The notes beneath the pieces are model-generated. The model made no database searches, was not told the DNA's origin, and saw only the letters and a program-made list of their open reading frames with translations. DNA of 64,000 bases, taken from NCBI RefSeq assembly GCF_900188125.1, contig NZ_FZOW01000004.1, positions 337,931-401,930 on the forward strand, read 5' to 3'. This document shows, one piece after another, positions 40,001 through 47,607 of this stretch. The DNA comes from Rhodococcoides kyotonense. Its GTDB lineage: Bacteria > Actinomycetota > Actinomycetes > Mycobacteriales > Mycobacteriaceae. The position numbers and the translations under genes were made by a program. Positions within the stretch are counted from its first letter, which is position 1, and each line of letters begins with the position of its first letter.

Positions 40001-40945
40001 GGCGGCTGGATGCATCTCGGCGACGCGAAGGTCGGCAAGCGCGCATTCCTCGGCAACTCCGGTATGACGGGGCCCGGTCGGACCGTCCCGAAGAACGGCC
40101 TCGTCGCCGTGTTGTCGGCGACGCCCGACAAGGCGAAATCGGGCTCGTCGTGGCTCGGTAGCCCGCCGGTCAGGTTGCGACGCGCGGCCGGTCGGGCGGA
40201 CAGCTCGCGAACGTTCGATCCGCCGACGAAGTTGAAGATCGCGCGTGCACTCGTCGAGACCTGCCGACTGATTCCCGTCGTCGTGACGTTCGGAATCGGT
40301 TTGGGTGTGCTGTTCGGGTTGACCGCGATCGCCGACGCGGCAGGCTATTGGGCGGCGGCTCTGCTCAGTGGCGTCGTGCTGCTTATCGCGGGCGCGGTGG
40401 CCGCGGCGGTGTCCGCCGCGGCCAAGTGGGTCTGGGTCGGCCGGATCGACAAGGTCGAGCACCCGTTGTGGAGCTCGTTCGTGTGGCGCAACGAGGTCGC
40501 GGACACGTTCGTCGAAACAGTCGCAGCCCCGTGGTTCGCACGGGCAGCCGAAGGCACTGCCGTGCTGAACATGTGGCTGCGCTGGCTCGGCGCCGACATC
40601 GGCCGCGGCGTGTGGTGTGAAACGTACTGGCTCCCCGAGGCCGATCTTGTGACTCTCGACGACGGCGCCACCGTCAACCGCGGGTGCGTTGTGCAAACAC
40701 ACCTGTTCCATGATCGGATCATGTCCATGGACAGCGTGACACTCGGACGAGGAGCAACACTGGGCCAGCACTGCGTCGCGTTGCCTGCGGCGGGAATCGG
40801 CGACGGCGCAACCGTCGGCCCCGCCTCGCTGGTGATGCGCGGTGACACCGTGCCCGCGCACACGCGGTGGCAGGGCAACCCCATCGCGCCGTGGGCCAAG
40901 GGCGATCCCTACTCGCACATCGTGCCTGCCGAGGTGAGCCTGTGA
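37010..40945 (+). CDS. Pls/PosA-type single-module non-ribosomal peptide synthetase
   Basis: A 1311-residue membrane NRPS with the architecture of epsilon-poly-L-lysine synthetase. The adenylation domain spans about 35-510 (FTSGSTGTPKG at 170-180, FDASCEEMWLAWRHG, NTYGPTEATV, YRSGDL, RTSGKVDRN). The carrier domain has the phosphopantetheine Ser548 in NGGGSLSAAQ. After about 600 come paired membrane segments alternating with three tandem left-handed-helix, acyltransferase-like C domains (about 715-830, 960-1070, 1190-1305). No thioesterase and no normal condensation domain is present. Such enzymes polymerise one amino acid, usually a basic one. The TTG at 37010 follows GAGGG; the downstream M1 peptidase overlaps its stop. 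Confidence 0.9.
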   Translation: MSVQSRSESTEAQPTAPIPAEFLRSDRAPRERTLIDILRSTTSQYPDAPAIDDGTTSVTYRELLEDIDEGAQWLARAGVRRGDRVGVRMPSGSFSLYVAILSILNAGAAYVPVDADDPDERAELVFGEAKVTAVVTAGGIAAGTADKQDTPFPDTLTTPSPDDDAWVIFTSGSTGTPKGVAVSHRNAAAFVDAEARMFMTDDPLGPGDRVLAGLSVAFDASCEEMWLAWRHGACLVPAPRSLVRSGFDLGPWLVSRDISVVSTVPTLAALWPAVALEAVRLLIFGGEACPPELAERLAVDGREVWNTYGPTEATVVACASIMDGKGPVRIGLPLDGWDLAVVDSAGQPVAVGEVGELVIGGVGLARYLDPAKDAEKYAPMPSLGWDRAYRSGDLVKLEIEGLLFQGRADDQIKLGGRRIELGEIDNALQSLPGVAGAAAAVRKTGAGNSVLVGYLASTDKNFDLDAARTLLAEQLPAALVPRLALVEEMPTRTSGKVDRNALPWPLPGMGEGSDLDGTAGWVAELWTNILGAQVTDENADFFQNGGGSLSAAQLVTALRTRFPEITVAQLYDHPRLGSLARYLDELKPPVEVVPREVEPTSRKAQWAQIAATVPLTTLTGLQWVTWLGILFNVMSWFAEVSWAPTVSWWWILAAFVLFITPVGRMAISVVGSRILLAGLKPGAYSRGGSAHIRLWAATRLTDASGASNLSGAPWMVYYARALGAKIGKGVDLHTLPPVTGMLELGDGCSVEPEVDLSGHWIDGDIVYIGDIKIGAGATVGARSTLLPGTSVGKNAVVSAGSAVVGRVKAGQLWAGSPAQKVGKAEHPWPEETPPRATKWVFAYGVASLFLSGMAIFSLGVSLVLMGWWLHTATTLLGAVGRAALMLPVATLVSLGVFALVTLVAVRLLSIGLTEGYHPVRSRIGWQVWATERLMDSARTFLFPLYASLLTPHWLRLLGAKIGKDVEASTVLMIPKFTTVADGAFLADDTMVASYELGGGWMHLGDAKVGKRAFLGNSGMTGPGRTVPKNGLVAVLSATPDKAKSGSSWLGSPPVRLRRAAGRADSSRTFDPPTKLKIARALVETCRLIPVVVTFGIGLGVLFGLTAIADAAGYWAAALLSGVVLLIAGAVAAAVSAAAKWVWVGRIDKVEHPLWSSFVWRNEVADTFVETVAAPWFARAAEGTAVLNMWLRWLGADIGRGVWCETYWLPEADLVTLDDGATVNRGCVVQTHLFHDRIMSMDSVTLGRGATLGQHCVALPAAGIGDGATVGPASLVMRGDTVPAHTRWQGNPIAPWAKGDPYSHIVPAEVSL

Positions 40946-42288
40946 AACTGGGTGGTTCGAAGATGGTGACTCCGGTGTTCGACGTCGACGGCGGCGACGC
41001 ACCGCTCGACGAGTACCTACCGCAGAACGGCAATCGCGGATACCGGGTCTCGCGGTACGAACTCGACCTCGAGTACAAGGTCGAGAGCAATCGGCTCGCG
41101 GGCAAGGCGAAGATCACCGCGGTCACCACGGCCACCGTCGCGAAGTTCGCGTTCGACCTCGGGCCTGCGCTACGCGTGGCCAAGGTATCGGTCAACGGGT
41201 CGCGATCGGTCAAGTTCGCTCAGCACCGCGGCAAGCTCAAGATCACGCCCGCGAAACCGATCCCGTCGGGTGCCGCCTTGGTGGTGACGGTTCAGTACAG
41301 CGGAACTCCCAAGCCCATCAACGGTTTCTGGGGCGAGGTCGGCTGGGACGAGCTGACCGAGGGATCCATCGTCGCGAGCCAGCCCAACGGGGCCGCGTCG
41401 TGGTTTCCGTGCGACGACCATCCCGTGTCGAAGGCCAGTTACGGCATCACGATCACGACGGACTCGCCGTACTACGCAGTCGCGAACGGCACGCTCGTCA
41501 GCAAGCAGACACGAGCCAGCCGCACGACGTGGGTGTACGAGCAGCCCGAGCCCATGGCCTCCTACCTGGCGACCGTGCAGATCGGCCCGTACGTCTCACA
41601 CACCACGAGCGCCGGTCCAGTTCCGATGAAAGCAATTCTGCCGCAACGTCTTCGACAGAACTTCGAGCACGATTTCGGCCGTCAGACCGAGATGATGAGC
41701 ACGTTCGAGCGACTGTACGGTCCGTACCCGTTCGCGGCGTACACCGTCGTGGTCACCGACGACGACCTCGAAATCCCCATCGAGGCACAGGGATTGTCGA
41801 TCTTCGGCGCGAATCACTGTTCGGGCACACGGTATTTCGAGCGACTCGTCGCGCACGAACTGGCGCACCAGTGGTTCGGCAACAGTCTGACGCTCGGCAA
41901 GTGGAAAGACATCTGGCTGCACGAGGGCTTCGCGTGTTATTCCGAGTGGATCTGGGCAGAGAACTCGGGCGGCTCGTCGGCGAAGGACAAGGCGCGACGC
42001 GTCCACACGATGCAGCGGGGCCTGCCACGCGATCTCGTACTCGGCGACCCCGGCCCGGCCAAGATGTTCGACGACCGCGTCTACAAGCGCGGAGCCCTTG
42101 CGCTGCATGCACTTCGAACGACGGTCGGCGACGACAAGTTCTTCCCGCTCATCCAGGAATGGACGTCGAAGTACCGGTACTCGACGGTCAGCACCGCCGA
42201 TTTCACCGACCTCGCCTCGCGGTACGGATGCCCGCGGACTCTGTGGGACGAGTGGCTGAATCAGACGCAGCTACCGGCGCTGCCCTGA
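40942..42288 (+). CDS. M1-family zinc aminopeptidase coupled to the NRPS
   Basis: A 448-residue gluzincin. HELAH at 305-309 and Glu328 18 residues later complete the zinc site (HEXXH-X18-E). The exopeptidase signature before it is EAQGLSIF in place of GxMEN. It is shorter than PepN, stopping after the catalytic domain, and has no signal peptide. The GTG at 40942 overlaps the NRPS stop (GTGA), so the two proteins are made together. Known epsilon-polylysine degrading enzymes are zinc aminopeptidases of this kind, so trimming of the polymer or self-protection is a reasonable inference. Confidence 0.9.
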   Translation: MKLGGSKMVTPVFDVDGGDAPLDEYLPQNGNRGYRVSRYELDLEYKVESNRLAGKAKITAVTTATVAKFAFDLGPALRVAKVSVNGSRSVKFAQHRGKLKITPAKPIPSGAALVVTVQYSGTPKPINGFWGEVGWDELTEGSIVASQPNGAASWFPCDDHPVSKASYGITITTDSPYYAVANGTLVSKQTRASRTTWVYEQPEPMASYLATVQIGPYVSHTTSAGPVPMKAILPQRLRQNFEHDFGRQTEMMSTFERLYGPYPFAAYTVVVTDDDLEIPIEAQGLSIFGANHCSGTRYFERLVAHELAHQWFGNSLTLGKWKDIWLHEGFACYSEWIWAENSGGSSAKDKARRVHTMQRGLPRDLVLGDPGPAKMFDDRVYKRGALALHALRTTVGDDKFFPLIQEWTSKYRYSTVSTADFTDLASRYGCPRTLWDEWLNQTQLPALP

Positions 42289-42306
42289 CCGGTGTGTCCG
42301 ACATGG

Positions 42307-43542
42307 TCAGGGCATCGTGGACTCTTCCACCGGTAGGTGTGAGGTGGATTGGGTACGCACGAACATCCAGCACACTGCCGCGATGATCGCGCCGACCGTG
42401 AAGATGCCGGGGTACGTGATCACGCCCGGCCACTGTTCGGTGAGTGCCGACAGAATCGCCGGCACCGCGAACCCGAGATAGGTCAGTGAGTAGAACACTG
42501 CGGTGAGCCCCGCGAGGTCGTTCGGACCCGCAATGCGTTGCACCTCTTGCAATCCCGACACGAGCGCCATGCCGTACCCGCAGCCGAGCACTGTCGCGGC
42601 GATCAGTGCGGCCGCGATGGTCAGCACCGAAGCGGCCCACGCGGCGAGCAGCATGCCGACGACCAGGATGGTGAGTCCGACGAGCGCACCGCGCGCCGCG
42701 TTCGGAGTGTCGATCCTGCGTCCGACGGCTTGGATGGCGAAGCCTGCACCGAGCGCGATCACCGACATCAGCGCCGACAGCGCGATCGGATGACCACCGC
42801 TGCGATCGGCCATCAACGACGGCAACACCGCGTACGCGACGCTCGCTGCGCCGAAGACCCACGGCGCCAACGGAACGACGACCATCAGGAACCGGCGGTG
42901 CGACGCGGCGGGGATCTTCAGGTCGTCGAACAGGCTCGCTCGGTCCTGCCGCGGAACGGCCGGGCGGCTCTCGGGCACGGAGAGCATCGCGATTCCTGCG
43001 ACGAGGCAGATGCCGACGTGCACGAGGTACGCGAGATGCGTCGGCCACGGGGCCCATTGCGCGAGGATGCCCGCGACGCCTGCACCGAGCGCGAACCCGG
43101 CCGTCAGACTCATCGCTGCCCGACGAGCACCTGCACCCGGTGCGTCGTGCGCCGACAGTTCCTTGATCCAGCTGCCACCGACGGCCATGCCGATACCGAG
43201 CGCGACGCCGCTCAGCACGCGTCCGCTGAACAGGACGGGCGCGTGATCGGCGCCGAGCGCGATGAGAATCGAACCCGCAGCGGCGACCGCTGGCGCGGGC
43301 AGCATGACGGGTCGTCGACCGAGTCGATCGGACAACGGGCCGCAGATCAGAAGCGCCGGAACGATTCCGATGACGTACGCGAACAGGAACGTGTCGACGG
43401 TGACGGCCGAGAATCCGTGCTCGAGCCGATACATCACCAGCAGCGGAGTGAACTCGTTACCGCCCCACGCGACGGCGAACATGCCTGCCGCCACGAGGAT
43501 CCACCTCGCGGTCTTGGTCTGTGCGTCCTGCGTGAGTGTCAT
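42307..43542 (-). CDS. MFS transporter, 12 TM
   Basis: A 411-residue major facilitator protein. GPLSDRLGRRPVMLP is MFS motif A; an RVLSGVALGIGMAVGGSW segment and about 12 hydrophobic segments follow. The substrate is unknown. Its ATG overlaps the stop of the GntR gene by 4 nt, so the regulator and the transporter form one operon. It is convergent with the M1 peptidase gene, 18 bp away, and any link to that locus is only proximity. Confidence 0.88.
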   Translation of the reverse strand: MTLTQDAQTKTARWILVAAGMFAVAWGGNEFTPLLVMYRLEHGFSAVTVDTFLFAYVIGIVPALLICGPLSDRLGRRPVMLPAPAVAAAGSILIALGADHAPVLFSGRVLSGVALGIGMAVGGSWIKELSAHDAPGAGARRAAMSLTAGFALGAGVAGILAQWAPWPTHLAYLVHVGICLVAGIAMLSVPESRPAVPRQDRASLFDDLKIPAASHRRFLMVVVPLAPWVFGAASVAYAVLPSLMADRSGGHPIALSALMSVIALGAGFAIQAVGRRIDTPNAARGALVGLTILVVGMLLAAWAASVLTIAAALIAATVLGCGYGMALVSGLQEVQRIAGPNDLAGLTAVFYSLTYLGFAVPAILSALTEQWPGVITYPGIFTVGAIIAAVCWMFVRTQSTSHLPVEESTMP

Positions 43543-44189
43543 TGCCTACCTTCTTCGTTCAGCCGGTGCACGCGGCGCATGTGGCTGTCGACGTCCGACG
43601 CGAAACCGTCGGCGTCGCCTGCTTCGATGTGGTCCGTCAGCCGGGCATGGTCGTCGATGATGCGTTCGACCTGGCCGGGATCGCGCGACAGGGAATGCGT
43701 CGTCATCCGCCGCTGTCGCTCGCGAAGGCCGTCGTAGAACGCGTCGAGAAGCGGGTTGCGGCCGGACCGGACGATGAGACGGTGGAAATCGGCATCGGCG
43801 GCACTGAATTCGGCTGCGGTGCCGCTCGCGGCGATAGTGCGCTGGCGCTCGAGGTTGGCGCGCAGATCTGTCACGAGTTCGGTTCGAGCCCGTCGGTCCG
43901 CGACGACGGTGCGTACGCTGCCGGACTCGACGAGCCAGCGCGCGGACACGATGTGCTCGGCTTCGCCGGGAGCGATGGGTACGACGAGCGCGCCGCGTTT
44001 GGGATAGAGCCGCATCCAGCCCTCGACCTGAAGGCGCAGAAATGCTTCGCGGACGGGGGTGCGGCTGACGTCCATCCGGCCTGCGATGTCGCCTTCGCTG
44101 ACCAGCTCGCCGCCCGGCAGTTCACCGGTGACGATCATTTCCTTGACGGTCAGGTAGGCGGTTTCCGACGCCGATGGCTGCATAGACAC
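43539..44189 (-). CDS. GntR-family (FadR/FCD) transcriptional regulator
   Basis: A 216-residue regulator. The winged helix is ETAYLTVKEMIVTGELPGGELVSEGDIAGRMDVSRTPVREAFLRLQVEGW; the C-terminal FCD domain holds metal-ligand type His/Asp residues (DADFHRLIVRSGRNP, DDHARLTDHI, DVDSHMRRVH). These usually bind small organic acids. The GTG at 44189 lies 7 nt after TAGTAT, so the mRNA is probably leaderless; an in-frame ATG is two codons later. It probably controls the coupled MFS gene. Confidence 0.9.
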   Translation of the reverse strand: MSMQPSASETAYLTVKEMIVTGELPGGELVSEGDIAGRMDVSRTPVREAFLRLQVEGWMRLYPKRGALVVPIAPGEAEHIVSARWLVESGSVRTVVADRRARTELVTDLRANLERQRTIAASGTAAEFSAADADFHRLIVRSGRNPLLDAFYDGLRERQRRMTTHSLSRDPGQVERIIDDHARLTDHIEAGDADGFASDVDSHMRRVHRLNEEGRQ

Positions 44190-44196
44190 AACATAG

Positions 44197-44202
44197 ATAC
44201 TA
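44197..44202 (-). promoter_or_regulatory. -10 element of GntR-MFS operon
   Basis: TAGTAT on the minus strand ends 7 nt before the GTG at 44189. Confidence 0.5.
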
Positions 44203-44236
44203 GATCAGTGCCCTGGCACCTACGCAAACGCTGCCG

Positions 44237-44265
44237 TTGTAAACCGCTGGTTTACGGTCTACGCT
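44237..44265 (+). promoter_or_regulatory. promoter with palindromic operator upstream of the 200-aa HTH-like gene
   Basis: -35 TTGTAA (44237-44242), 17-nt spacer and -10 TACGCT (44260-44265), 6 nt before the GTG. The perfect palindrome GTAAACC-GCT-GGTTTAC (44239-44255) overlaps the -35, as expected for a repressor site. Confidence 0.6.
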
Positions 44266-44271
44266 CACTGT

Positions 44272-44874
44272 GTGAACCAAAAGTTGTCAGATCTGGACCC
44301 GGGTGACAAGCCGACCGATGTGTCGGACGAGCGCCGCCGCAGACATGACGCGCTGCTCGCGTTGCGCGACGCGATCGAGAGCGAGGAACGCGTCGAACGC
44401 GAGGCGGCCGAGCAGACCGCAGAGGCCGCGGCGACCGCGTTGTGGCTCGGTGCGAGCCTTGCCGACCTCGCCGTCGTCACCGGCAGAACGCGTCAGGCAG
44501 CGCGCAAGAAATGGCCGACGCTCGGCGACATTCATCGTCGACGCACGTGGCTCGGCAATCACGTCGACGACATCCGTTGGGCAGTGCGCGTCGTGCTCGA
44601 GAACGCTGCCGAGATCGACGTTCCCGACCGAGCTGTGTTCGACGACCTGGCCACGGTCGACGCGTCGGTCGGACGCGGGTTCGAACCGACGGCCGAACAC
44701 GACGGCGACGACCCTGCTGCCAGGTGGCACGAGCTGGACCGGCTCGTCGACGGACTACTGCGCGGCATCACCGAGAACGGGCAGGCGAAAGACGGGCAGG
44801 CCGACTTCGCGGTGCACGGGGCCAAGGGTGTCGTCGGCTACTACGACCACGCAGCACAACGGTCGGACGACTGA
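44272..44874 (+). CDS. hypothetical protein with HTH-like segment
   Basis: A 200-residue soluble protein, rich in Asp, Glu, Arg and Ala. About residues 58-80 (LGASLADLAVVTGRTRQAARKKW) read like a helix-turn-helix, and WP after it is typical of small actinobacterial DNA-binding proteins. The N-terminal ~50 residues look like a charged helix. No other domain is recognised. It has its own -35/-10 with a palindrome overlapping the -35, so it may regulate itself. It is divergent from the GntR gene. Confidence 0.65.
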   Translation: MNQKLSDLDPGDKPTDVSDERRRRHDALLALRDAIESEERVEREAAEQTAEAAATALWLGASLADLAVVTGRTRQAARKKWPTLGDIHRRRTWLGNHVDDIRWAVRVVLENAAEIDVPDRAVFDDLATVDASVGRGFEPTAEHDGDDPAARWHELDRLVDGLLRGITENGQAKDGQADFAVHGAKGVVGYYDHAAQRSDD

Positions 44875-44881
44875 CGAGCGT

Positions 44882-44887
44882 TATCGT
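44882..44887 (+). promoter_or_regulatory. -10 element, leaderless start of DUF2752 gene
   Basis: TATCGT lies 7 nt before the ATG at 44895. Confidence 0.5.
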
Positions 44888-44894
44888 CGACAGC

Positions 44895-45290
44895 ATGTCG
44901 ATCGCCGCATTGCGAGGGCCGCTGCTCGCCGCAGGAGCAGTGGCGTCGGCGGCGGTCGTCGTGTCGATTCGCGACCCTCGCTCGTCGACGTATCTGCCCT
45001 GCCCTATTCACGCTGTCACTGGCGTGTGGTGCCCGGGCTGCGGTGCGACGCGTGCATTCGGCGACCTCGTGCGAGGTGATGTGGCGTCGGCGGTGTCGTC
45101 GAACATTCTGTTCGTCGTGCTCGCGGTGGTCGCGCTCGGCGTGTGGGGTGCGTGGGTCCGGGCGCGCATCGTCGACAGGCCGTTGTTCGCGTGGCGGCTT
45201 CCGGTGTGGTCGATTGCTGTCGGCGTCGCGATCGTGTCGACCTTCACCGTCCTGCGGAACATCCCGGCAGGCAGCTGGCTCGCACCGTAG
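44895..45290 (+). CDS. DUF2752 membrane protein
   Basis: A 131-residue protein with three membrane segments. The family motif CPIHAVTGVWCPGCGATRAFGDLVRG, with paired cysteines, is clear. Function is unknown; members occur near small membrane and secretion genes. The ATG is supported by TATCGT 7 nt upstream; longer open frames here are antisense phase of the preceding gene. Confidence 0.85.
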   Translation: MSIAALRGPLLAAGAVASAAVVVSIRDPRSSTYLPCPIHAVTGVWCPGCGATRAFGDLVRGDVASAVSSNILFVVLAVVALGVWGAWVRARIVDRPLFAWRLPVWSIAVGVAIVSTFTVLRNIPAGSWLAP

Positions 45291-45293
45291 GCT
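45288..45293 (+). promoter_or_regulatory. -10 element overlapping the DUF2752 stop codon
   Basis: TAGGCT begins with the TAG stop of the DUF2752 gene and ends 7 nt before the ATG at 45301. Confidence 0.45.
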
Positions 45294-45300
45294 GAAACGC

Positions 45301-45399
45301 ATGTGGCTGGAAGTTCTGTCGATCGTGGTCCTGGTCGGAGCCTTGATAGTGCTGATTCCGACCGCGCGCCGAGTGTTCAAGAAGGGTGACGACGAATGA
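45301..45399 (+). CDS. 32-residue single-span membrane microprotein
   Basis: A 32-residue frame: one membrane segment (VLSIVVLVGALIVLI) followed by a basic patch (ARRVFKK) and an acidic end. Three features support it as a gene: TAGGCT at the leaderless distance upstream, an ATGA overlap with the next gene, and a composition typical of bacterial membrane microproteins. It would sit in the membrane with its charged tail in the cytoplasm. No family is recognised. Confidence 0.6.
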   Translation: MWLEVLSIVVLVGALIVLIPTARRVFKKGDDE

Positions 45400-45593
45400 G
45401 CGACTCTCTCAAGGCGCGCCTGCAGGCCAAGATGCGTGAGCTGCTCGCCGAGGACGGCGGCACCGAGGCCGAGGTGGCCGAGGGCGACGACCCTCGCCTC
45501 GTGGCGATCCGAGACGACCTCGCCGCGCTCGACGAGGTCGCCGACGACCACCCACTGGTCGACGAGCTGGCCACGAGGTACTGGGTGCCGTAA
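45396..45593 (+). CDS. small acidic hypothetical protein
   Basis: A 65-residue, strongly acidic, mainly helical protein (SLKARLQAKMRELLAEDGG near the start, ending DELATRYWVP). No family recognised. Its ATG overlaps the stop of the 32-residue membrane gene by 4 nt, so the two are probably translated together and may act together. Confidence 0.62.
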   Translation: MSDSLKARLQAKMRELLAEDGGTEAEVAEGDDPRLVAIRDDLAALDEVADDHPLVDELATRYWVP

Positions 45594-45616
45594 GCCCCCT
45601 TCCCATCTCACGGGCG

Positions 45617-45955
45617 TCAGGCTTCGACGATCACGGTTCCGATCATGTCGGGATGCGGCGTGCAGTGGTACGTGAACGTCCCGGGCTCGGTGAAGGTATG
45701 CGCGAACGTGTCCGACACCATCAGCGGGCTACGGAACGAGCGGTCGTCGGCGACGACGTCGTGCGTCATGCCACCGTCGTCGAACACCCAGGTGACGGTG
45801 TCGCCGACGCGGACAGTGATCGCTTGCGGCGAGTACGCGCGATTCACGACGGTGACCTGGTTCGGGTACTCCGGAGCCGACGCCTCCTCGGCCGGTGCCG
45901 AACATCCGACGCCGGCGAGAAGAACAAGACCCAGCACCGCACTTCGTAGTCGCAC
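45617..45955 (-). CDS. cupredoxin-domain lipoprotein
   Basis: A 112-residue protein. A short signal ends in a lipobox (LLAGVGCSAP), followed by one cupredoxin domain with type 1 copper ligands: His in GGMTHDVVADD, then Cys, His and Met in YHCTPHPDM. It resembles plastocyanin/amicyanin-like electron carriers and would be on the outer face of the membrane. The GTG at 45955 lies 7 nt after TAGTGT and gives a compact signal peptide, so it is preferred to an ATG at 45982. It sits near a copper-related cluster. Confidence 0.88.
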   Translation of the reverse strand: MRLRSAVLGLVLLAGVGCSAPAEEASAPEYPNQVTVVNRAYSPQAITVRVGDTVTWVFDDGGMTHDVVADDRSFRSPLMVSDTFAHTFTEPGTFTYHCTPHPDMIGTVIVEA

Positions 45956-46043
45956 CAGGTCCACACTACCGACGGACTTCACCCCGATGGCAGGCCGTGA
46001 GCTCGGGTAACATCACCGCGTACTCACGACGGAGGTTCCACCC

Positions 46044-46466
46044 ATGACGAAGCGACGTGCTCGTATCGCCGCTGCCCTGTTTTCCGTGTTCATCGTGGTC
46101 GCTACCGCGCTCTTCGGGGCAGGAACGGCACAGGCCCGTTTCGTTCCGGCAGGCGCGATCAGCCCCACCGTCGGCTTCGATCCGGCTGCGATCGTCGAGT
46201 GGCGTCCGGACCAGATCTTCGTCAACCAGCAGATCTTCGTGCGCGTCGACCCGTCGCTGCCCGGTCTGTCGGACTTCACGCTGAACAACTGGTGCAACTG
46301 CGCGATCAACTGGTTCAACCACACCACGCAGGAAGCCGGCGTCGCGTTCCCCGGTCCGCTCGACACCGGCCCCATTCGCACCGGGTCGGGCGACGTGTCC
46401 GCGTGGGTCGAGATTCCGGGTGGGTGGACAATCCTCCGCGGCGCCGGCAACTGGTGGGTTCCGTGA
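46044..46466 (+). CDS. secreted hypothetical protein
   Basis: A 140-residue protein with a signal peptide (ARIAAALFSVFIVVATALFG, cleavage near AQA-RF). The mature part has many Trp, Phe, Asn and Pro and two close cysteines in NNWCNCAINWF that could form a disulfide or a metal site. A GGAGG ribosome site precedes the ATG. No family recognised. It is convergent with the DyP gene, 4 bp away. Confidence 0.75.
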   Translation: MTKRRARIAAALFSVFIVVATALFGAGTAQARFVPAGAISPTVGFDPAAIVEWRPDQIFVNQQIFVRVDPSLPGLSDFTLNNWCNCAINWFNHTTQEAGVAFPGPLDTGPIRTGSGDVSAWVEIPGGWTILRGAGNWWVP

Positions 46467-46470
46467 TGCG

Positions 46471-47607
46471 CTACAACATCCCCTCCCCCAGGTAGCCGCC
46501 CTCCGCCACACCGGGAGGAACAGTGAACACCGCCGACCCGATCGGCGTCGTCCACTCGTTCAACGCGTCGTGCTCGTCGAGACGGCGCTGCACCGGCAGG
46601 AACTGCTGCTCGATATCGCGTTGGTACGCAGCGAAGATCAACCCCGAGCTACTCGGTGGATCGTCGTAGTTGTATGCCCGCCGGAAGAACCGTTCACCGT
46701 CGCGGCGGTGACGCGCCCGAGCGATGTGCGACGCGGGCGAGATCACGGGAATTCCGAACTTGTCGGTCGCCTCGAAATCCGCTGTGTCGTGCTCCGATTC
46801 ACCGGTCAGCGGGGCACCCGTGTCGAGACGCCTCCCGACGGCGAACTCCCGGCCTCCCCGGTCGAGTTCGTCCCACGCGTCCATCTCGACGGCGATCCTG
46901 CGCAGCACGAGCGTCGTACCACCCGAATCGTCCCAGACAAGTGTGTCGAAATCCGTTGTCGGAGCGAGGTTCTCCGTTCCGTCGATCTGCCCCATCAGGT
47001 TACGCATCGTCGTCCCGGACACCTGCGATCCTCGCGCCGGTCGGAATCCACGTTGCACCCACCTGGTCGACGCCATCGACCGCACGTTCTTGGTCAACAC
47101 CCGCACCGCATGCGCAACGGGCACCGGGTCGTCGGCGCAGATCTGCAGAAGGAGATCGCCGTCACTCCAACGAGATTCGAGCCGATCGATCCCGAATGCC
47201 GGCAGTGGGCCCACCGGCGACTCGACACCGGCTGCTTCGAACGCGCCGGGGCCGAGACCGACCGTGACGGTCAAACGCGATGGCTCCGTTGCAAGTTCGG
47301 GCTCCGTATCCGCGAGCGCAGGCAAGCCCTGCGTCAGGCGTCCGGCGTCCGCGGTCCACATCCGCAGTATCGCGATCAGATCATCCCGCCCTCGGCCGTC
47401 CAGCAGATCGAAGGCGACGAACATCCCGTGGGCCTGAGGGGAAGTCGCGATCCCCGCCTGATGTTTCCCGTGAAACGGCACGACATCACCTCCGAACGCG
47501 ACTTCGTCTGGCTCCCTTGCCATTCCGTACGTCAACCCCGCCGCGCCGAGTGCGGCGACGCCCCCTCCGAGGAGGTGTCGCCGACTCAGCCGTGCATGCT
47601 CAGCCAC
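46471..47607 (-). CDS. Dyp-type haem peroxidase with Tat signal
   Basis: A 378-residue DyP peroxidase. A twin-arginine signal (SRRHLLGGGVAALGAAG) sends the folded, haem-loaded protein out of the cytoplasm. The GXXDG motif reads MGQIDGTEN, the distal Asp is present, and the proximal His is in SPASHIARARH. It resembles EfeB-type enzymes. The GTG at 47607 overlaps the upstream PCu(A)C gene by 8 nt; an ATG at 47637 is less consistent. It is the last gene of the cluster after PepSY and PCu(A)C. Confidence 0.92.
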   Translation of the reverse strand: MAEHARLSRRHLLGGGVAALGAAGLTYGMAREPDEVAFGGDVVPFHGKHQAGIATSPQAHGMFVAFDLLDGRGRDDLIAILRMWTADAGRLTQGLPALADTEPELATEPSRLTVTVGLGPGAFEAAGVESPVGPLPAFGIDRLESRWSDGDLLLQICADDPVPVAHAVRVLTKNVRSMASTRWVQRGFRPARGSQVSGTTMRNLMGQIDGTENLAPTTDFDTLVWDDSGGTTLVLRRIAVEMDAWDELDRGGREFAVGRRLDTGAPLTGESEHDTADFEATDKFGIPVISPASHIARARHRRDGERFFRRAYNYDDPPSSSGLIFAAYQRDIEQQFLPVQRRLDEHDALNEWTTPIGSAVFTVPPGVAEGGYLGEGML

